NCBI GenBank assembly: GCA_027036755.1 | Contig: JALWDV010000626.1 | Span: forward strand, 1 to 8,497 | From: Anaerolineae bacterium | Lineage (GTDB): Bacteria; Chloroflexota; Anaerolineae; J102 | Direction of reading: 5' to 3' | DNA: 8,497 bases | In this document: piece by piece, positions 1 to 6,890 of the stretch | Numbering within the stretch: the first letter of the stretch is position 1 | Layout of the letters: each line of letters opens with the position of its first letter | The notes under the pieces: model-generated | The model's input: only the letters and a program-made list of their open reading frames with translations | Databases searched by the model: none | What the model was told of the DNA's origin: nothing | Program-made: the position numbers and the translations under genes

Positions 1-6
1 GGCTAG

Positions 7-78
7 AAACAGCGCCCCTGCGGGGCTAGCCGGATTTATCCGGCGCTGTTTTGTAGCCCGGCGACTTCATCGCCGGGC
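7..78. repeat. Two adjacent hairpins (REP-like palindromes)
   Basis: Positions 7-16 (AAACAGCGCC) pair exactly with 42-51 (GGCGCTGTTT). The interior contains a smaller palindrome at 30-43 (CCGGATTTATCCGG) that competes with the outer stem. Next to it, 56-64 (GCCCGGCGA) pairs exactly with 70-78 (TCGCCGGGC) around a 5-base loop. The first stem is flanked by A/T on both sides, so it could act as a weak bidirectional terminator, although neither strand has a proper U-run. The more likely reading is an intergenic REP-like palindrome. The stems are seen directly; the role is inferred. Confidence 0.5.
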
Positions 79-109
79 GGACGTGGCAAACGCTTCCAAC
101 CGAAATGGG

Positions 110-345
110 ACGCACCCATTTCAAATTGGGCCTGGTGACAAGCCCCCCTCCCGGCCGCCCCCCGCTTCGGCTGACGCCTTGCAGGGGGAGGAGCTGCTGG
201 TTTGCCAATCTGTTTGAGAGATGGACGTCTCCCTCCCCCGAACACGAGTGTAACGAGTATCGGGGGGGGCAAAGGGAGACAGGGAGGGAGCAATCGCCCC
301 CTTGCCTCTTGTGGATTCTAAATTCGGAGTTGCTGACGCTCCGCG
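110..345 (-). repeat. Diverged copy of the palindromic element also at 6599-6890
   Basis: Read on the minus strand, this stretch aligns along most of its length with the element at 6599-6890. Shared landmarks are ATTTCAAATT at the gene-distal edge, the AAGCCCCCCTCCCGGCC block, CGCTTCGGCTGACGCCTTG, the CTCCCTCCCCCGAACACGAG arm, and GGATTCTAAATT near the gene-side edge. It has many substitutions and lacks the outer TGACAATGTCA tips, so it is an old, degraded copy in inverted orientation. It fills the gap downstream of the beta-propeller gene. Together with the hairpins at 7-78 it explains nearly all of the gene-free first 345 bases. A further small hairpin, AAATGGG/CCCATTT at 103-121, abuts it. 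Open frames across this region are by-products of the repeat. Confidence 0.8.
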
Positions 346-349
346 TCAG
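333..349 (-). terminator. Hairpin overlapping the stop codon of the beta-propeller gene
   Basis: CTGACGC (333-339) pairs perfectly with GCGTCAG (343-349) around a 3-base loop. The TGA stop of the propeller gene (346-348) lies inside the stem. There is no U-run on the minus strand, so a classical intrinsic terminator is not supported. An mRNA 3'-end stabiliser, or a tip of the adjacent repeat, is equally possible. Confidence 0.3.
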
Positions 350-3285
350 GGTTGGCAGCTTGTAATGGGCTCGGTCATGCGCGGGGCGATGGTGCGGGCG
401 TCGCTGCCATGCACCCAGACGTTGCTGGTCAGATCAACGCCCGGCGCTTCCAGCCAGAAGCTCCAGTGATGCGCGGGGTCTCGGGCCAGTGAGACGTCGA
501 TGTCGTTGAAGTCGTAGATCGTGTACCGAAAGCCGTCGCCCTGAACCTGGCGGGGTTTTCCCACCGCCAGCCGCCTTCCGATCTGGTTGTCCAATGCGCC
601 GATGAGCCATACGCGCGGGGGCAGATCGTCCGCCGAAAGGGTTTGCAGCGAGTCTCGCTGAAAGAGTGCGGCGCTGATGTTGACCAGGTTGGCGTCCTGG
701 GGCGCGGCGTAGCGCCCGGCCTCATCGTGGGGCCAGACCACCAGGATGCGCCCGTCCACCTCGGTGACGCCTGCCGACGCGACGCCCGTGGGCTGCGGCG
801 GTTCGGGCAGCAGGGTGCGGGCGTCCGCTGCATGAATCCAGATGGAAGCATGGCTCTGGGCCAGGCCGGGAGCCACCCGGGCCATGTAAATCAACTGATG
901 ACCGGGGTCATTCGCCCAGGTTACATCCAGGTCGTTCATCACCCAGAAGGGGAAGGGATGCCCTTCCACATTGCGATGATTCGCCAGGTCGATGCGCCGC
1001 AAGGGCTCGGCGTCCTGGGCGGCGAACACATCGACGTTGGGCGACCAGGCGCAAGGGGGCGGCTCCAGGCTGTGATCCCGATAGACGCGCAAGCCCAAAT
1101 TGGCCTGCCGGGCTTTGGTGATGGGAGCGAAATCGTGGGGCCAGAGGATTTCGATGCGGACATCCACATCTTCGGGCGGCTCGGTGGACGCGGGCTGCTG
1201 GCGACGCTCCAGGACGCCGGCGTTGGATGTTCCGGCCATCACGCCTGCAGGCCCGCGGGTAAAGGAGAGGATGAGCGTATCGCCCAGATCGTCGGTGACG
1301 TCTTCCCACAACGCGCCGTTGTTCAGGCTGCGATAGACGCCGCCGCCATCGCGGCTGGCCCACCACAGGCCGCTCTGGTCATCCATGAAGAGGGCCAGGA
1401 TGTTGGGAGCCACCGCCTTTTCGGGCGAGCCGCCGCGCCAGTGGACGGGCGCGGGAATGCCCTCATCCCGACGCTCCCAGGTCTTGCCGCCATCCACCGA
1501 GACGAATATCCCTTCCCAGGGCGCGATGAGCGTCAAAAGCCCGGCCTGATGCGGATGTGCGGATAGCGATATAGCGCCTTTGACGGGCGATACGCCGGTT
1601 TGACGCCATCTGGCGCCCGCGTCGCTGGAGCGCCAGATCACCAAATCGCCGCTTTCGCCGTAGGCGACGAGGAAGACGTCGCCGCCAGCATCGACGGTGA
1701 CGGCAATGACGCCGCTTTTCTCGAAAACGGGCGTCCAGGAATCGCCTTTGTCGGTGGAGCGCTGCAATCCTTTGGCTGTGGCGAGATAGATGTTCGGGCC
1801 GGCGGGATCGGCGGCCAGGCCCAGGGGATAGTGATCAAGGGAGCGTTGCAGCCAGGAGTAGCCGTCGTTGTCGGTGCGGGCGAAGCCTTTATCGGTGAGG
1901 GCGAAGAACACCCGGGGATCGCCCGGATACGCGAGGAGCTGGCGCAGGTGTGCGCCTTCGAGGCCGCGACGGGCGGGCATCCAGGTGACGCCGCCATCCT
2001 CACTGCGCCACAGGGGTTGGATCATGTTGTCTTCGGGCAAGAAGCCGCCATTCAACGCCATGATGGTGGCTTCGTCAGTAGACGCTACCATCTGGCTGAT
2101 GTGACTGGCCGCCGGAAGCCCCTGGATGATGGCGTCCCAATCGCTGCCCGAAGATGACGTGCGCCAGACGCCGCCCGCTCCGGCGACGATCCAGCGGCCT
2201 TTGCGCCGCGGATGGAAGAGGATATCCCGCGTCGAGACGCCCGAGAGGGCCGCTGCGGCCGAGCGCCAGGTTATCCCCCCATCGGGCGAGAGCCACAAGC
2301 CGCTGTCGGTGAGGAGCAAGAGCCTCCGCCGCACCAGCGGATCTACGGCGAGGTGCAGGGGGATCGGTTCGGCCTGGGGGTTGGAGCCGGGAAGCCGGGT
2401 GAATGCAGCGGGCTGACGTTGCCATGTCTGGCCGCTATCCAGCGAGATGAAGCTGAGCAGTTGATGATGGTCATCCGCCAGCCGCACCCGGCGCACCAGA
2501 TACAAGCGTCCGCGCTGGGTGGGATCTGCGGCGATGACGACTTCTCCCACCGGCGCGGCATCCTTTGGCAGGGGCAGTTTGGCCCGACGCCAACTGAATC
2601 CGGCGTCGTTGGTGATCAACAAACCGCCAAAGGTGGTCGCATACAGACGATTGCCGTCGAAGGGATCGGCCAGGATGTCGGTGATGCGCGCCGAGAGATC
2701 ATCCGAGTAAGTCTGTATTTGCCGATGATTCCAGTTGTAACCGCTATCTTCGCTGGTGTAAAGATGGGTGGCGGGGTGGCGGGTGGCGTCTCGGGCCAGC
2801 AAATGCAGGCGGCCGCGGGCGTCTTGGGTGAGGCCAATGACCTGTTGGTTGACAAAATTGGGGATGAGCGCGGGACGCCAGGTGCGCCCGCCGTTATCGC
2901 TGCGCCACAATCCGTTGCTCTCCGTCCCCACCCAGATCACCGAATCGCCGCTATCGGAAAAAATCCTGGTCACAGTCGGTTTTAGTCCGGCCAGATCGTT
3001 GGAGGCGGGTTGCCAGTGTTCGCCGCCGTCGACGCTGAAGTAGGGGGCCCAGCTATCTGAAGGCTGTCCCTGCGTCGTTTGGGTCTGATCGGGGTTGCGC
3101 ATGACGCCGTTGCTGACGAATGCGAACAGGAAGTCGGGCGATGCAGGATCGGCGGCCAGATGCGTGACGAAGGCAACCGGGCCGCCAGAAGCCTGCCACG
3201 CGCCGGAATCCTGAGAAAATGCTATCCCGGGTAATAAAAACAGCGCCCCCAACAATGCAAACCAGCGAACGAAACGCGAGATCAT
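346..3285 (-). CDS. Secreted Asp-box (BNR/YCF48-like) beta-propeller protein with tandem C-terminal domains
   Basis: I start at 3285 (979 aa). A longer frame to 3315 exists, but from 3285 the protein opens with a clean signal peptide (R4 and R7, hydrophobic core LLGALFLLPGIAF, likely cleavage near AFS-Q) and the ATG overlaps the upstream stop as ATGA. About 13 Asp-box motifs of the S-x-D-x-G-x-x-W type run from about residue 84 (SVDGGEHW) to 660 (SLNNGALW), including SDNGGRTW, SEDGGVTW and SVDGGKTW. This implies one or two large beta-propellers like YCF48, sialidase-type BNR or sortilin proteins. There are no sialidase catalytic residues that I can identify and no lipobox or C-terminal membrane helix, so it is probably exported and free or held by a partner. 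Residues about 709-834 and 845-970 form two related domains, each opening with WPHD (715, 851) and closing with DART (821, 962). Substrate and function are unknown; a scaffolding, binding or glycan-facing role is inference. Confidence 0.88.
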   Translation of the reverse strand: MISRFVRWFALLGALFLLPGIAFSQDSGAWQASGGPVAFVTHLAADPASPDFLFAFVSNGVMRNPDQTQTTQGQPSDSWAPYFSVDGGEHWQPASNDLAGLKPTVTRIFSDSGDSVIWVGTESNGLWRSDNGGRTWRPALIPNFVNQQVIGLTQDARGRLHLLARDATRHPATHLYTSEDSGYNWNHRQIQTYSDDLSARITDILADPFDGNRLYATTFGGLLITNDAGFSWRRAKLPLPKDAAPVGEVVIAADPTQRGRLYLVRRVRLADDHHQLLSFISLDSGQTWQRQPAAFTRLPGSNPQAEPIPLHLAVDPLVRRRLLLLTDSGLWLSPDGGITWRSAAAALSGVSTRDILFHPRRKGRWIVAGAGGVWRTSSSGSDWDAIIQGLPAASHISQMVASTDEATIMALNGGFLPEDNMIQPLWRSEDGGVTWMPARRGLEGAHLRQLLAYPGDPRVFFALTDKGFARTDNDGYSWLQRSLDHYPLGLAADPAGPNIYLATAKGLQRSTDKGDSWTPVFEKSGVIAVTVDAGGDVFLVAYGESGDLVIWRSSDAGARWRQTGVSPVKGAISLSAHPHQAGLLTLIAPWEGIFVSVDGGKTWERRDEGIPAPVHWRGGSPEKAVAPNILALFMDDQSGLWWASRDGGGVYRSLNNGALWEDVTDDLGDTLILSFTRGPAGVMAGTSNAGVLERRQQPASTEPPEDVDVRIEILWPHDFAPITKARQANLGLRVYRDHSLEPPPCAWSPNVDVFAAQDAEPLRRIDLANHRNVEGHPFPFWVMNDLDVTWANDPGHQLIYMARVAPGLAQSHASIWIHAADARTLLPEPPQPTGVASAGVTEVDGRILVVWPHDEAGRYAAPQDANLVNISAALFQRDSLQTLSADDLPPRVWLIGALDNQIGRRLAVGKPRQVQGDGFRYTIYDFNDIDVSLARDPAHHWSFWLEAPGVDLTSNVWVHGSDARTIAPRMTEPITSCQP

Positions 3286-4016
3286 GATCCAGGAACGGTG
3301 ACCTGAACAACGCATGGCGGCGGGAAGTTGCCGGTGTTATCGACGACCACCAACCGGATGTTGTATTGTCCGGGCGGGACCGTTGCCGGATCGAAGGAGC
3401 CCAACGCGCCATTGGCTACAGGTGACTCGCCGCCCGCAAACCAGTGCCATTGGTCGGGGGCGCCGGCGCTGCTCCATTCCAGCTTGTAGAACTGGAAGTT
3501 GGGAATGTTGGCGACGCCAGTGACGGTGGTGGGCCCGGTCAAGACTTGTCCCACTCCGGGGGAGCTGATGATCACGCCTGCCGTGGGGCAGACGGGCGGT
3601 GCGATTTTTGGTTTTGGCGTGGCCTTCGGACGCGGGGGCGGCTTGCGCGTGGGGCGCGGCTTTAACGTTGGCGTCACCGTGGGCGTGGCCGTTGGCGGCG
3701 GTGGTGTGGGCGTGGGCGTGTCGATGAGCACCAGGATGTCGGGCGTGGCCGTGCCCTGTGGCAATGTGGTTTCGATCTCCGGCAAGAGAAGGTTGGCGGC
3801 GGCCCAGGTCGCCCCCAAAATCAGCAAAAGGGTGATGGCCACGCCAAAAAGACGGTAGAGCCGGGCCATGGCCACTTCCCGTTCCAGGGGAAAGATGGCG
3901 GAACGCCGCTCGCGCCGCAGCTTGAAGGCCCGGTAGAGGAAATAAAGGCCGGCTATGGCGATGGCGCCATAGATGAATCGGGCGTTATCGGCCAGGAACT
4001 GCAAAAAAACTGTCAT
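3282..4016 (-). CDS. Membrane-anchored protein with Thr/Pro-rich linker and Ig-like domain
   Basis: The protein has 244 residues. It has two predicted membrane helices, at about 13-31 (FIYGAIAIAGLYFLYRAF) and 56-78, separated by a basic stretch (FKLRRERRS) that should be cytoplasmic. Residues about 98-141 are a TP/PT/KP-rich flexible linker of the kind common in Chloroflexota surface proteins. The last 100 residues look like an all-beta Ig-like domain: GVIISSPGVGQVLTG, FYKLEWSS, PGQYNIRLVVVDNTGNF. Cys143 and Cys235 flank this domain and could form a disulfide outside the cell. The start follows the purine nucleoside phosphorylase stop after only 31 bp and lacks a clear Shine-Dalgarno, so it is probably read from the upstream genes. 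Its stop overlaps the propeller start, suggesting that the two products are made together and perhaps interact. The fold assignment is by eye; no enzymatic motif is visible. Confidence 0.85.
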   Translation of the reverse strand: MTVFLQFLADNARFIYGAIAIAGLYFLYRAFKLRRERRSAIFPLEREVAMARLYRLFGVAITLLLILGATWAAANLLLPEIETTLPQGTATPDILVLIDTPTPTPPPPTATPTVTPTLKPRPTRKPPPRPKATPKPKIAPPVCPTAGVIISSPGVGQVLTGPTTVTGVANIPNFQFYKLEWSSAGAPDQWHWFAGGESPVANGALGSFDPATVPPGQYNIRLVVVDNTGNFPPPCVVQVTVPGS

Positions 4017-4047
4017 AAGGGTGCGTCATCCCAAATGAGAGCCAAAC

Positions 4048-4905
4048 TCAGGCGACTTCATCCCATCGCCGCAGAATGCCGCGCAATAAGCCGATCATGC
4101 GAGGAACCAGCACCAGCCCAGCCTCCAGCACTTCTTCGTGACTGGTGACGCGGGGCGTGTCGATGGCGTCGATGGCCTCGTTGGTGATGCCCGAGAAGCC
4201 CAGAACGCGCATGCCGCCGTGGCGGGCGACCAGAGATTCGTTGGTGGTGGACATGCCGGTGGCGTCCGCGCCGATGATGCGCAACATCCGCACCTCGGCC
4301 GGGGTTTCGAATGCAGGGCCGGAAAGACCTGCATAGACGCCGCGGCGCAGCGTGATTCCCATTTTCTCGGCGACGTCGATGGCCAATTCGCGCAGCCGTC
4401 GGTCATAGAGGGTGGACATATCGGGGAAGCGCGGGCCCAGTTCAGGGTCATTGGGGCCCATCAGGGGATTGTTTCCCACCATCCCCAGGAGGTTGATCTG
4501 ATCCTCGATGAGCATGATGTCCCCGGTCTTGAACTCAGGATTGAGGCCGCCTGCGGCGTTGGTCAGGATCAGCACCTTCACGCCAAAGGCCCGCATCACC
4601 CGCACGGGGAAGGTGACTTCCTCCATGGTGAAGCCCTCGTAAAAATGCACGCGGCCTTGCATCACCATGATGGTCTGGCCTTCCATCCGGCCCACCACCA
4701 GACGCCCTTTGTGGCCTTCGACGGTGGATCGAGGAAAATGGGGAATGTCGGCGTAGGGGATGATGTCAGCGTCTTCGATGGCGTCGGCGAACTCTCCAAA
4801 GCCGGAGCCCAGCACCAGGCCTATGCGGGGACGATGGCGGGTGCGTTGGACGATGTAGTCAGCGGCGGCTTGAAAATCCTGGCGAGAAAATTGTTTTGTT
4901 TTCAT
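4048..4905 (-). CDS. punA: Purine nucleoside phosphorylase (trimeric, PNP family)
   Basis: This 285-residue protein matches the usual length of trimeric PNPs, which phosphorolyse inosine and guanosine to the base plus ribose-1-phosphate in cytoplasmic purine salvage. Family motifs appear in order: GSGFGEF with Ser34, VEGHKG with His65, MQGRVHFYEG with Arg85, His87 and Tyr89, LTNAAGG at 115-120, GPAFETPAE with catalytic-site Glu200, Met218-Ser219, and GITNEAI with Asn242, followed by His256. These sit where the active-site residues lie in mammalian PNP (Ser33, His64, Arg84, His86, Tyr88, Glu201, Met219, Asn243, His257). The Asn at 242 favours 6-oxopurines over adenosine and argues against methylthioadenosine phosphorylase. 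It lies 104 bp after xerD; in Bacillus subtilis the xerD homologue (ripX), drm and pupG are neighbours, so this looks like that arrangement without drm. No strong promoter or Shine-Dalgarno is visible in the gap. Confidence 0.96.
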   Translation of the reverse strand: MKTKQFSRQDFQAAADYIVQRTRHRPRIGLVLGSGFGEFADAIEDADIIPYADIPHFPRSTVEGHKGRLVVGRMEGQTIMVMQGRVHFYEGFTMEEVTFPVRVMRAFGVKVLILTNAAGGLNPEFKTGDIMLIEDQINLLGMVGNNPLMGPNDPELGPRFPDMSTLYDRRLRELAIDVAEKMGITLRRGVYAGLSGPAFETPAEVRMLRIIGADATGMSTTNESLVARHGGMRVLGFSGITNEAIDAIDTPRVTSHEEVLEAGLVLVPRMIGLLRGILRRWDEVA

Positions 4906-5009
4906 AAAGTGGTCGATGTTGGCGAGTGAATGTCGTTTTATGTCTCGATAACGAACTCAGCGGAGAAAGGTTCCCTGTATGCTGGCTCGAAATGCGAAAG
5001 AAATCGATG

Positions 5010-5912
5010 TCAGGCGCGGGGGTGCGTCTCGTCATACACCTCGCGCATGTGGTCGGGCGTCACCTGTGTGTAGATTTGGGTCGTGGAGATATTGGCGTGC
5101 CCCAACATCTGTTGCACCGCCCGCAAATCCGCGCCGCCCCGCAGCATGTGCGTGGCGAAGGAGTGGCGCAGAGTGTGAGGCGTTACGTTCTCTTTGATGC
5201 CCACTTCCTGCACATAACGCTTGATGATCAGCCATAATCCCTGCCGGGTGAGGCGGGTGCCGCGGCGATTGAGAAAAAGCGCGGGCTCGTCGTTATTCCC
5301 CCCCAGCAGTTTGGGCCGGCCTTCGTTTATATAGGCGGCCAGCGCTTCGCGCGCCCGGTCGTAGATGGGCAAGACGCGCTCTTTGTTGCCCTTGCCCACA
5401 CAGCGCACGACGCCATCCTCCAGATTCACGTCATCGACGTTGAGGGCCACAAGCTCGCTGACCCGGAGGCCCGTGGCGTACAGCAATTCCAGCATGGCCC
5501 GATCGCGCAAGGCGGCGGAGGATTTGCCAGAGGGCGCGGCCAGCAGCCGATCCACCTCCTCTGCCGAGATGGTGGCGGGGAGATGTTTTTCGGCCCGGGG
5601 CGTTTCCATATCCTTGGCGGGGCTGGATTTGATGTGTCCCGTGTTTTCGAGGAATTTGAAAAATGATTTGACCGCTGCGACCTTGCGGGCGACGGTGCTT
5701 GAGGCGTACTCCCGCTCCTTCATTTCCAGGATGTAGGAAACGATGTGGCTACGCGTCACATTCCCCCACCCGCGCGGCCGTTCATCGGGCGGCAACTGTT
5801 GCAGAAAAATGAGAAACTGATTGAGATCGTTTTGATAAGCGGCAAGAGTATTGTTGGAGTAGCCTTTTTCGGCCTCCAGATACTCTAGAAATCGATTTAT
5901 TTGATCCTGCAT
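5010..5912 (-). CDS. xerD: Tyrosine recombinase XerD (dif-site chromosome dimer resolution)
   Basis: I start at 5912 (300 aa, the normal XerC/D length) because GGAGG lies 8 bases upstream; the frame is open 21 codons further but without a ribosome site. Residues about 1-90 are the SAM-like core-binding domain (INRFLEYLEAEKGYS, NTLAAYQNDL). Residues about 110-295 are the catalytic domain. All catalytic residues are present: Arg150 (ATGLRVSEL), Lys174 (GKGNKER), His246 and Arg249 (TPHTLRHSFATH), His272 (LGHANISTTQIYT) and nucleophile Tyr281. Each is shifted by +2 from E. coli XerD numbering. It should cut and rejoin dif sites to resolve chromosome dimers. It could be the D or the sole Xer of this organism; the C/D assignment rests on overall similarity. 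It is the first gene of the four-gene run, with its own promoter at 5966-5995. No integrase-associated att sites or phage genes are nearby, so an integrase role is unlikely. Confidence 0.93.
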   Translation of the reverse strand: MQDQINRFLEYLEAEKGYSNNTLAAYQNDLNQFLIFLQQLPPDERPRGWGNVTRSHIVSYILEMKEREYASSTVARKVAAVKSFFKFLENTGHIKSSPAKDMETPRAEKHLPATISAEEVDRLLAAPSGKSSAALRDRAMLELLYATGLRVSELVALNVDDVNLEDGVVRCVGKGNKERVLPIYDRAREALAAYINEGRPKLLGGNNDEPALFLNRRGTRLTRQGLWLIIKRYVQEVGIKENVTPHTLRHSFATHMLRGGADLRAVQQMLGHANISTTQIYTQVTPDHMREVYDETHPRA

Positions 5913-5920
5913 GAATACAT

Positions 5921-5925
5921 CCTCC
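5921..5925 (-). promoter_or_regulatory. Shine-Dalgarno of xerD
   Basis: The minus strand reads GGAGG exactly 8 bases before the ATG at 5912. This fixes the xerD start and excludes the 21-codon N-terminal extension. Confidence 0.85.
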
Positions 5926-5965
5926 GCGAGAGGGCGCTGTTTGGAAATGGGGTGGCTCGACCGCC

Positions 5966-5995
5966 ATTCTAGCATAACTTTTCATAAATGAACAA
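5966..5995 (-). promoter_or_regulatory. Sigma-70-type extended -10 promoter for xerD and following genes
   Basis: On the minus strand, TAGAAT (5966-5971) is preceded by TGC, giving an extended -10 (TGNTAGAAT). An 18-base spacer separates it from TTGTTC (5990-5995), a poor -35, as is usual for extended -10 promoters. Transcription would start near 5958-5960 and give a leader of under 50 bases before xerD. The -10 fits well; that it drives all four genes is inferred from their spacing. Confidence 0.6.
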
Positions 5996-6053
5996 GTTGC
6001 AACCGCAAAGGGATACTGTATCAGTTTGTCCGATGGGCGAACATTCGAAGATA

Positions 6054-6092
6054 GGACGCGGACGAACGCAGATGAACGCAGATAAACGCGGA
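6054..6092. repeat. 10-bp tandem repeat (GAACGCAGAT type)
   Basis: Two exact GAACGCAGAT units are followed by the related AAACGCGGAA and preceded by GGACGCGGAC. It is the first identifiable element in the 5996-6600 gene-free stretch. It is related in sequence (CGCGGAT, CAGAT) to the arms of the inverted-repeat element starting at 6222. A perfect 14-bp palindrome (GCGGGCGCGCCCGC, 6121-6134) lies just beyond. I see no gene or RNA between 5996 and 6222. The small plus-strand open frame crossing here reads through the repeat and has no ribosome site. Confidence 0.65.
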
Positions 6093-6221
6093 AGGAGTAA
6101 AGATTTTCATCCGTATCGGTGCGGGCGCGCCCGCTGCCAGACGGTTATGAGCTTCTTCCAAACTCTAATCGTTTCCCTCTCATTCGCCTTTCGATTCGTC
6201 GCGAATGACGCTAAAAAATCA

Positions 6222-6514
6222 GATCATCGCAGATTTTCGCAGAAAAAATCCTTTGGATGCGTCCCAAATGAGTTGGAAAGTTAAAATAATCGGCATGGTT
6301 CATTCTCATTCAAAACCATCTTTACAATTTCTCCGTCAAACGTCATGCGTAAAACGGTAAAAAGAGCCTCTTCGCCACGCTTTGACGTTTGACGCTTTAC
6401 GTTTGACGTGCGTTGTCAGGCGTTGCCCCTATTGAAACTGTAAAGCTGCAGGAAGGACGATCTGAACCATGCCCCTTTTTCAATTCAAAAAATCCGCGGA
6501 AATCTGTCGCATCC
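6222..6514. repeat. Nested inverted-repeat element, about 290 bp
   Basis: Three arm pairs nest symmetrically. The outermost is imperfect: CAGATTTTCGCAGA (around 6230-6243) against the reverse complement of 6486-6514, which contains CAGATTTCCGCGGA. Inside it, GGCATGGTTCA (6292-6302) pairs exactly with 6463-6473. Exactly 17 bases further in on both sides, CTTTACAATTTC (6320-6331) pairs with 6434-6445 with one mismatch. Innermost, CGTCAAACGTCA (6334-6345) pairs exactly with TGACGTTTGACG (6383-6394), followed by further TTTGACG units. No coding sequence is present. This is a different family from the element at 6599-6890 and is probably a non-autonomous palindromic element. Boundaries are approximate. 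Confidence 0.65.
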
Positions 6515-6598
6515 GCGTTGTTAGCAGCGAATCCCGCTGGCAAATGATATGAAGGCTCGATGTTGGCGCGGCCAAAGTGCTTAACAGCGTGTAATTAG

Positions 6599-6890
6599 CT
6601 TGACAATGTCACATTACGTCATTCAGCAATTTCAAATTTAGAATCCGCAAGCGAAAAGGAGGCGCTTTCACCCCTCCCGGCCTCCTTTTTGCCCCACTCC
6701 GACCCTCCCCCGATACTCGCTGCGCTCGTGTTCGGGGGAGGGAGACGACCATCTGCCCTACAAATTTGCAATCCAGCGGACTCCTCCCCCTACAAGGCGT
6801 CAGCCGAAGCGGGGGGAGGCCGGGAGGGGGGCTTATCACCAGCAAAATTTGAAATTGCTGGATGTATTTGGAGGGAATTTGACATTGTCG
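6599..6890. mobile_element. Palindromic MITE-like element with imperfect terminal inverted repeats
   Basis: The left end (TTGACAATGTCA, 6600-6611, then CAGCAATTTCAAATTT at 6624-6639) recurs inverted at the right end (AAATTTGAAATTGCTG at 6845-6860, then TGACATTGTCGAA at 6880-6892). Both tips are themselves near-palindromic (TGACA-A-TGTCA). Inside, CCCCTCCCGGCCTCC (6671-6685) is exactly inverted at 6815-6829. CCCTCCCCCGA (6703-6713) pairs perfectly with 6732-6742, and CCTCCCCC (6783-6790) with 6812-6819. No transposase is encoded, no convincing target-site duplication is seen, and related copies lie at 8392 and about 110-345. A non-autonomous element moved in trans fits best. The right tip ends 2 bases before the stop codon of the small membrane protein gene. 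Confidence 0.75.
6654..6690 (+). terminator. Terminator-like hairpin in the left arm of the element
   Basis: AAAAGGAGGC (6654-6663) pairs perfectly with GCCTCCTTTT (6680-6689) around a 16-base loop, and the stem runs into TTTTT (6686-6690). On the plus strand this has the form of an intrinsic terminator. The same structure is kept in the copy at 8392 (8448-8456 with 8473-8481) but is lost in the diverged copy near position 300. No plus-strand gene reads into it within the window. Confidence 0.4.

Noticed and set aside
643..1566. 307-codon open frame on the plus strand
   Set aside because: It lies entirely antisense to the propeller gene, whose repeated Asp-box motifs are clearly real. The translated sequence is Gly/His/Arg-rich with no recognisable domain and is a shadow of GC-rich codon usage.
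4138..4929. 263-codon open frame on the plus strand
   Set aside because: It is antisense to purine nucleoside phosphorylase, which has every active-site motif. The His/Gly-rich product matches no family I know.
5010..5912. Tyrosine recombinase as the integrase of a mobile island
   Set aside because: Length, catalytic spacing and neighbours fit housekeeping XerD. I found no attachment-site direct repeats or phage or conjugation genes in the window.
5988..6284. 98-codon plus-strand open frame
   Set aside because: Part of the protein (RTQMNADKRG) is a translation of the GAACGCAGAT tandem repeat. There is no ribosome site and the end runs into an inverted-repeat arm.
6381..6408. TTTGACG units as a possible CRISPR or iteron array
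   Set aside because: The units are 6-7 bases, almost without spacers, and form the inner arm of an inverted-repeat element. There are no CRISPR spacers, cas genes or replication gene nearby.
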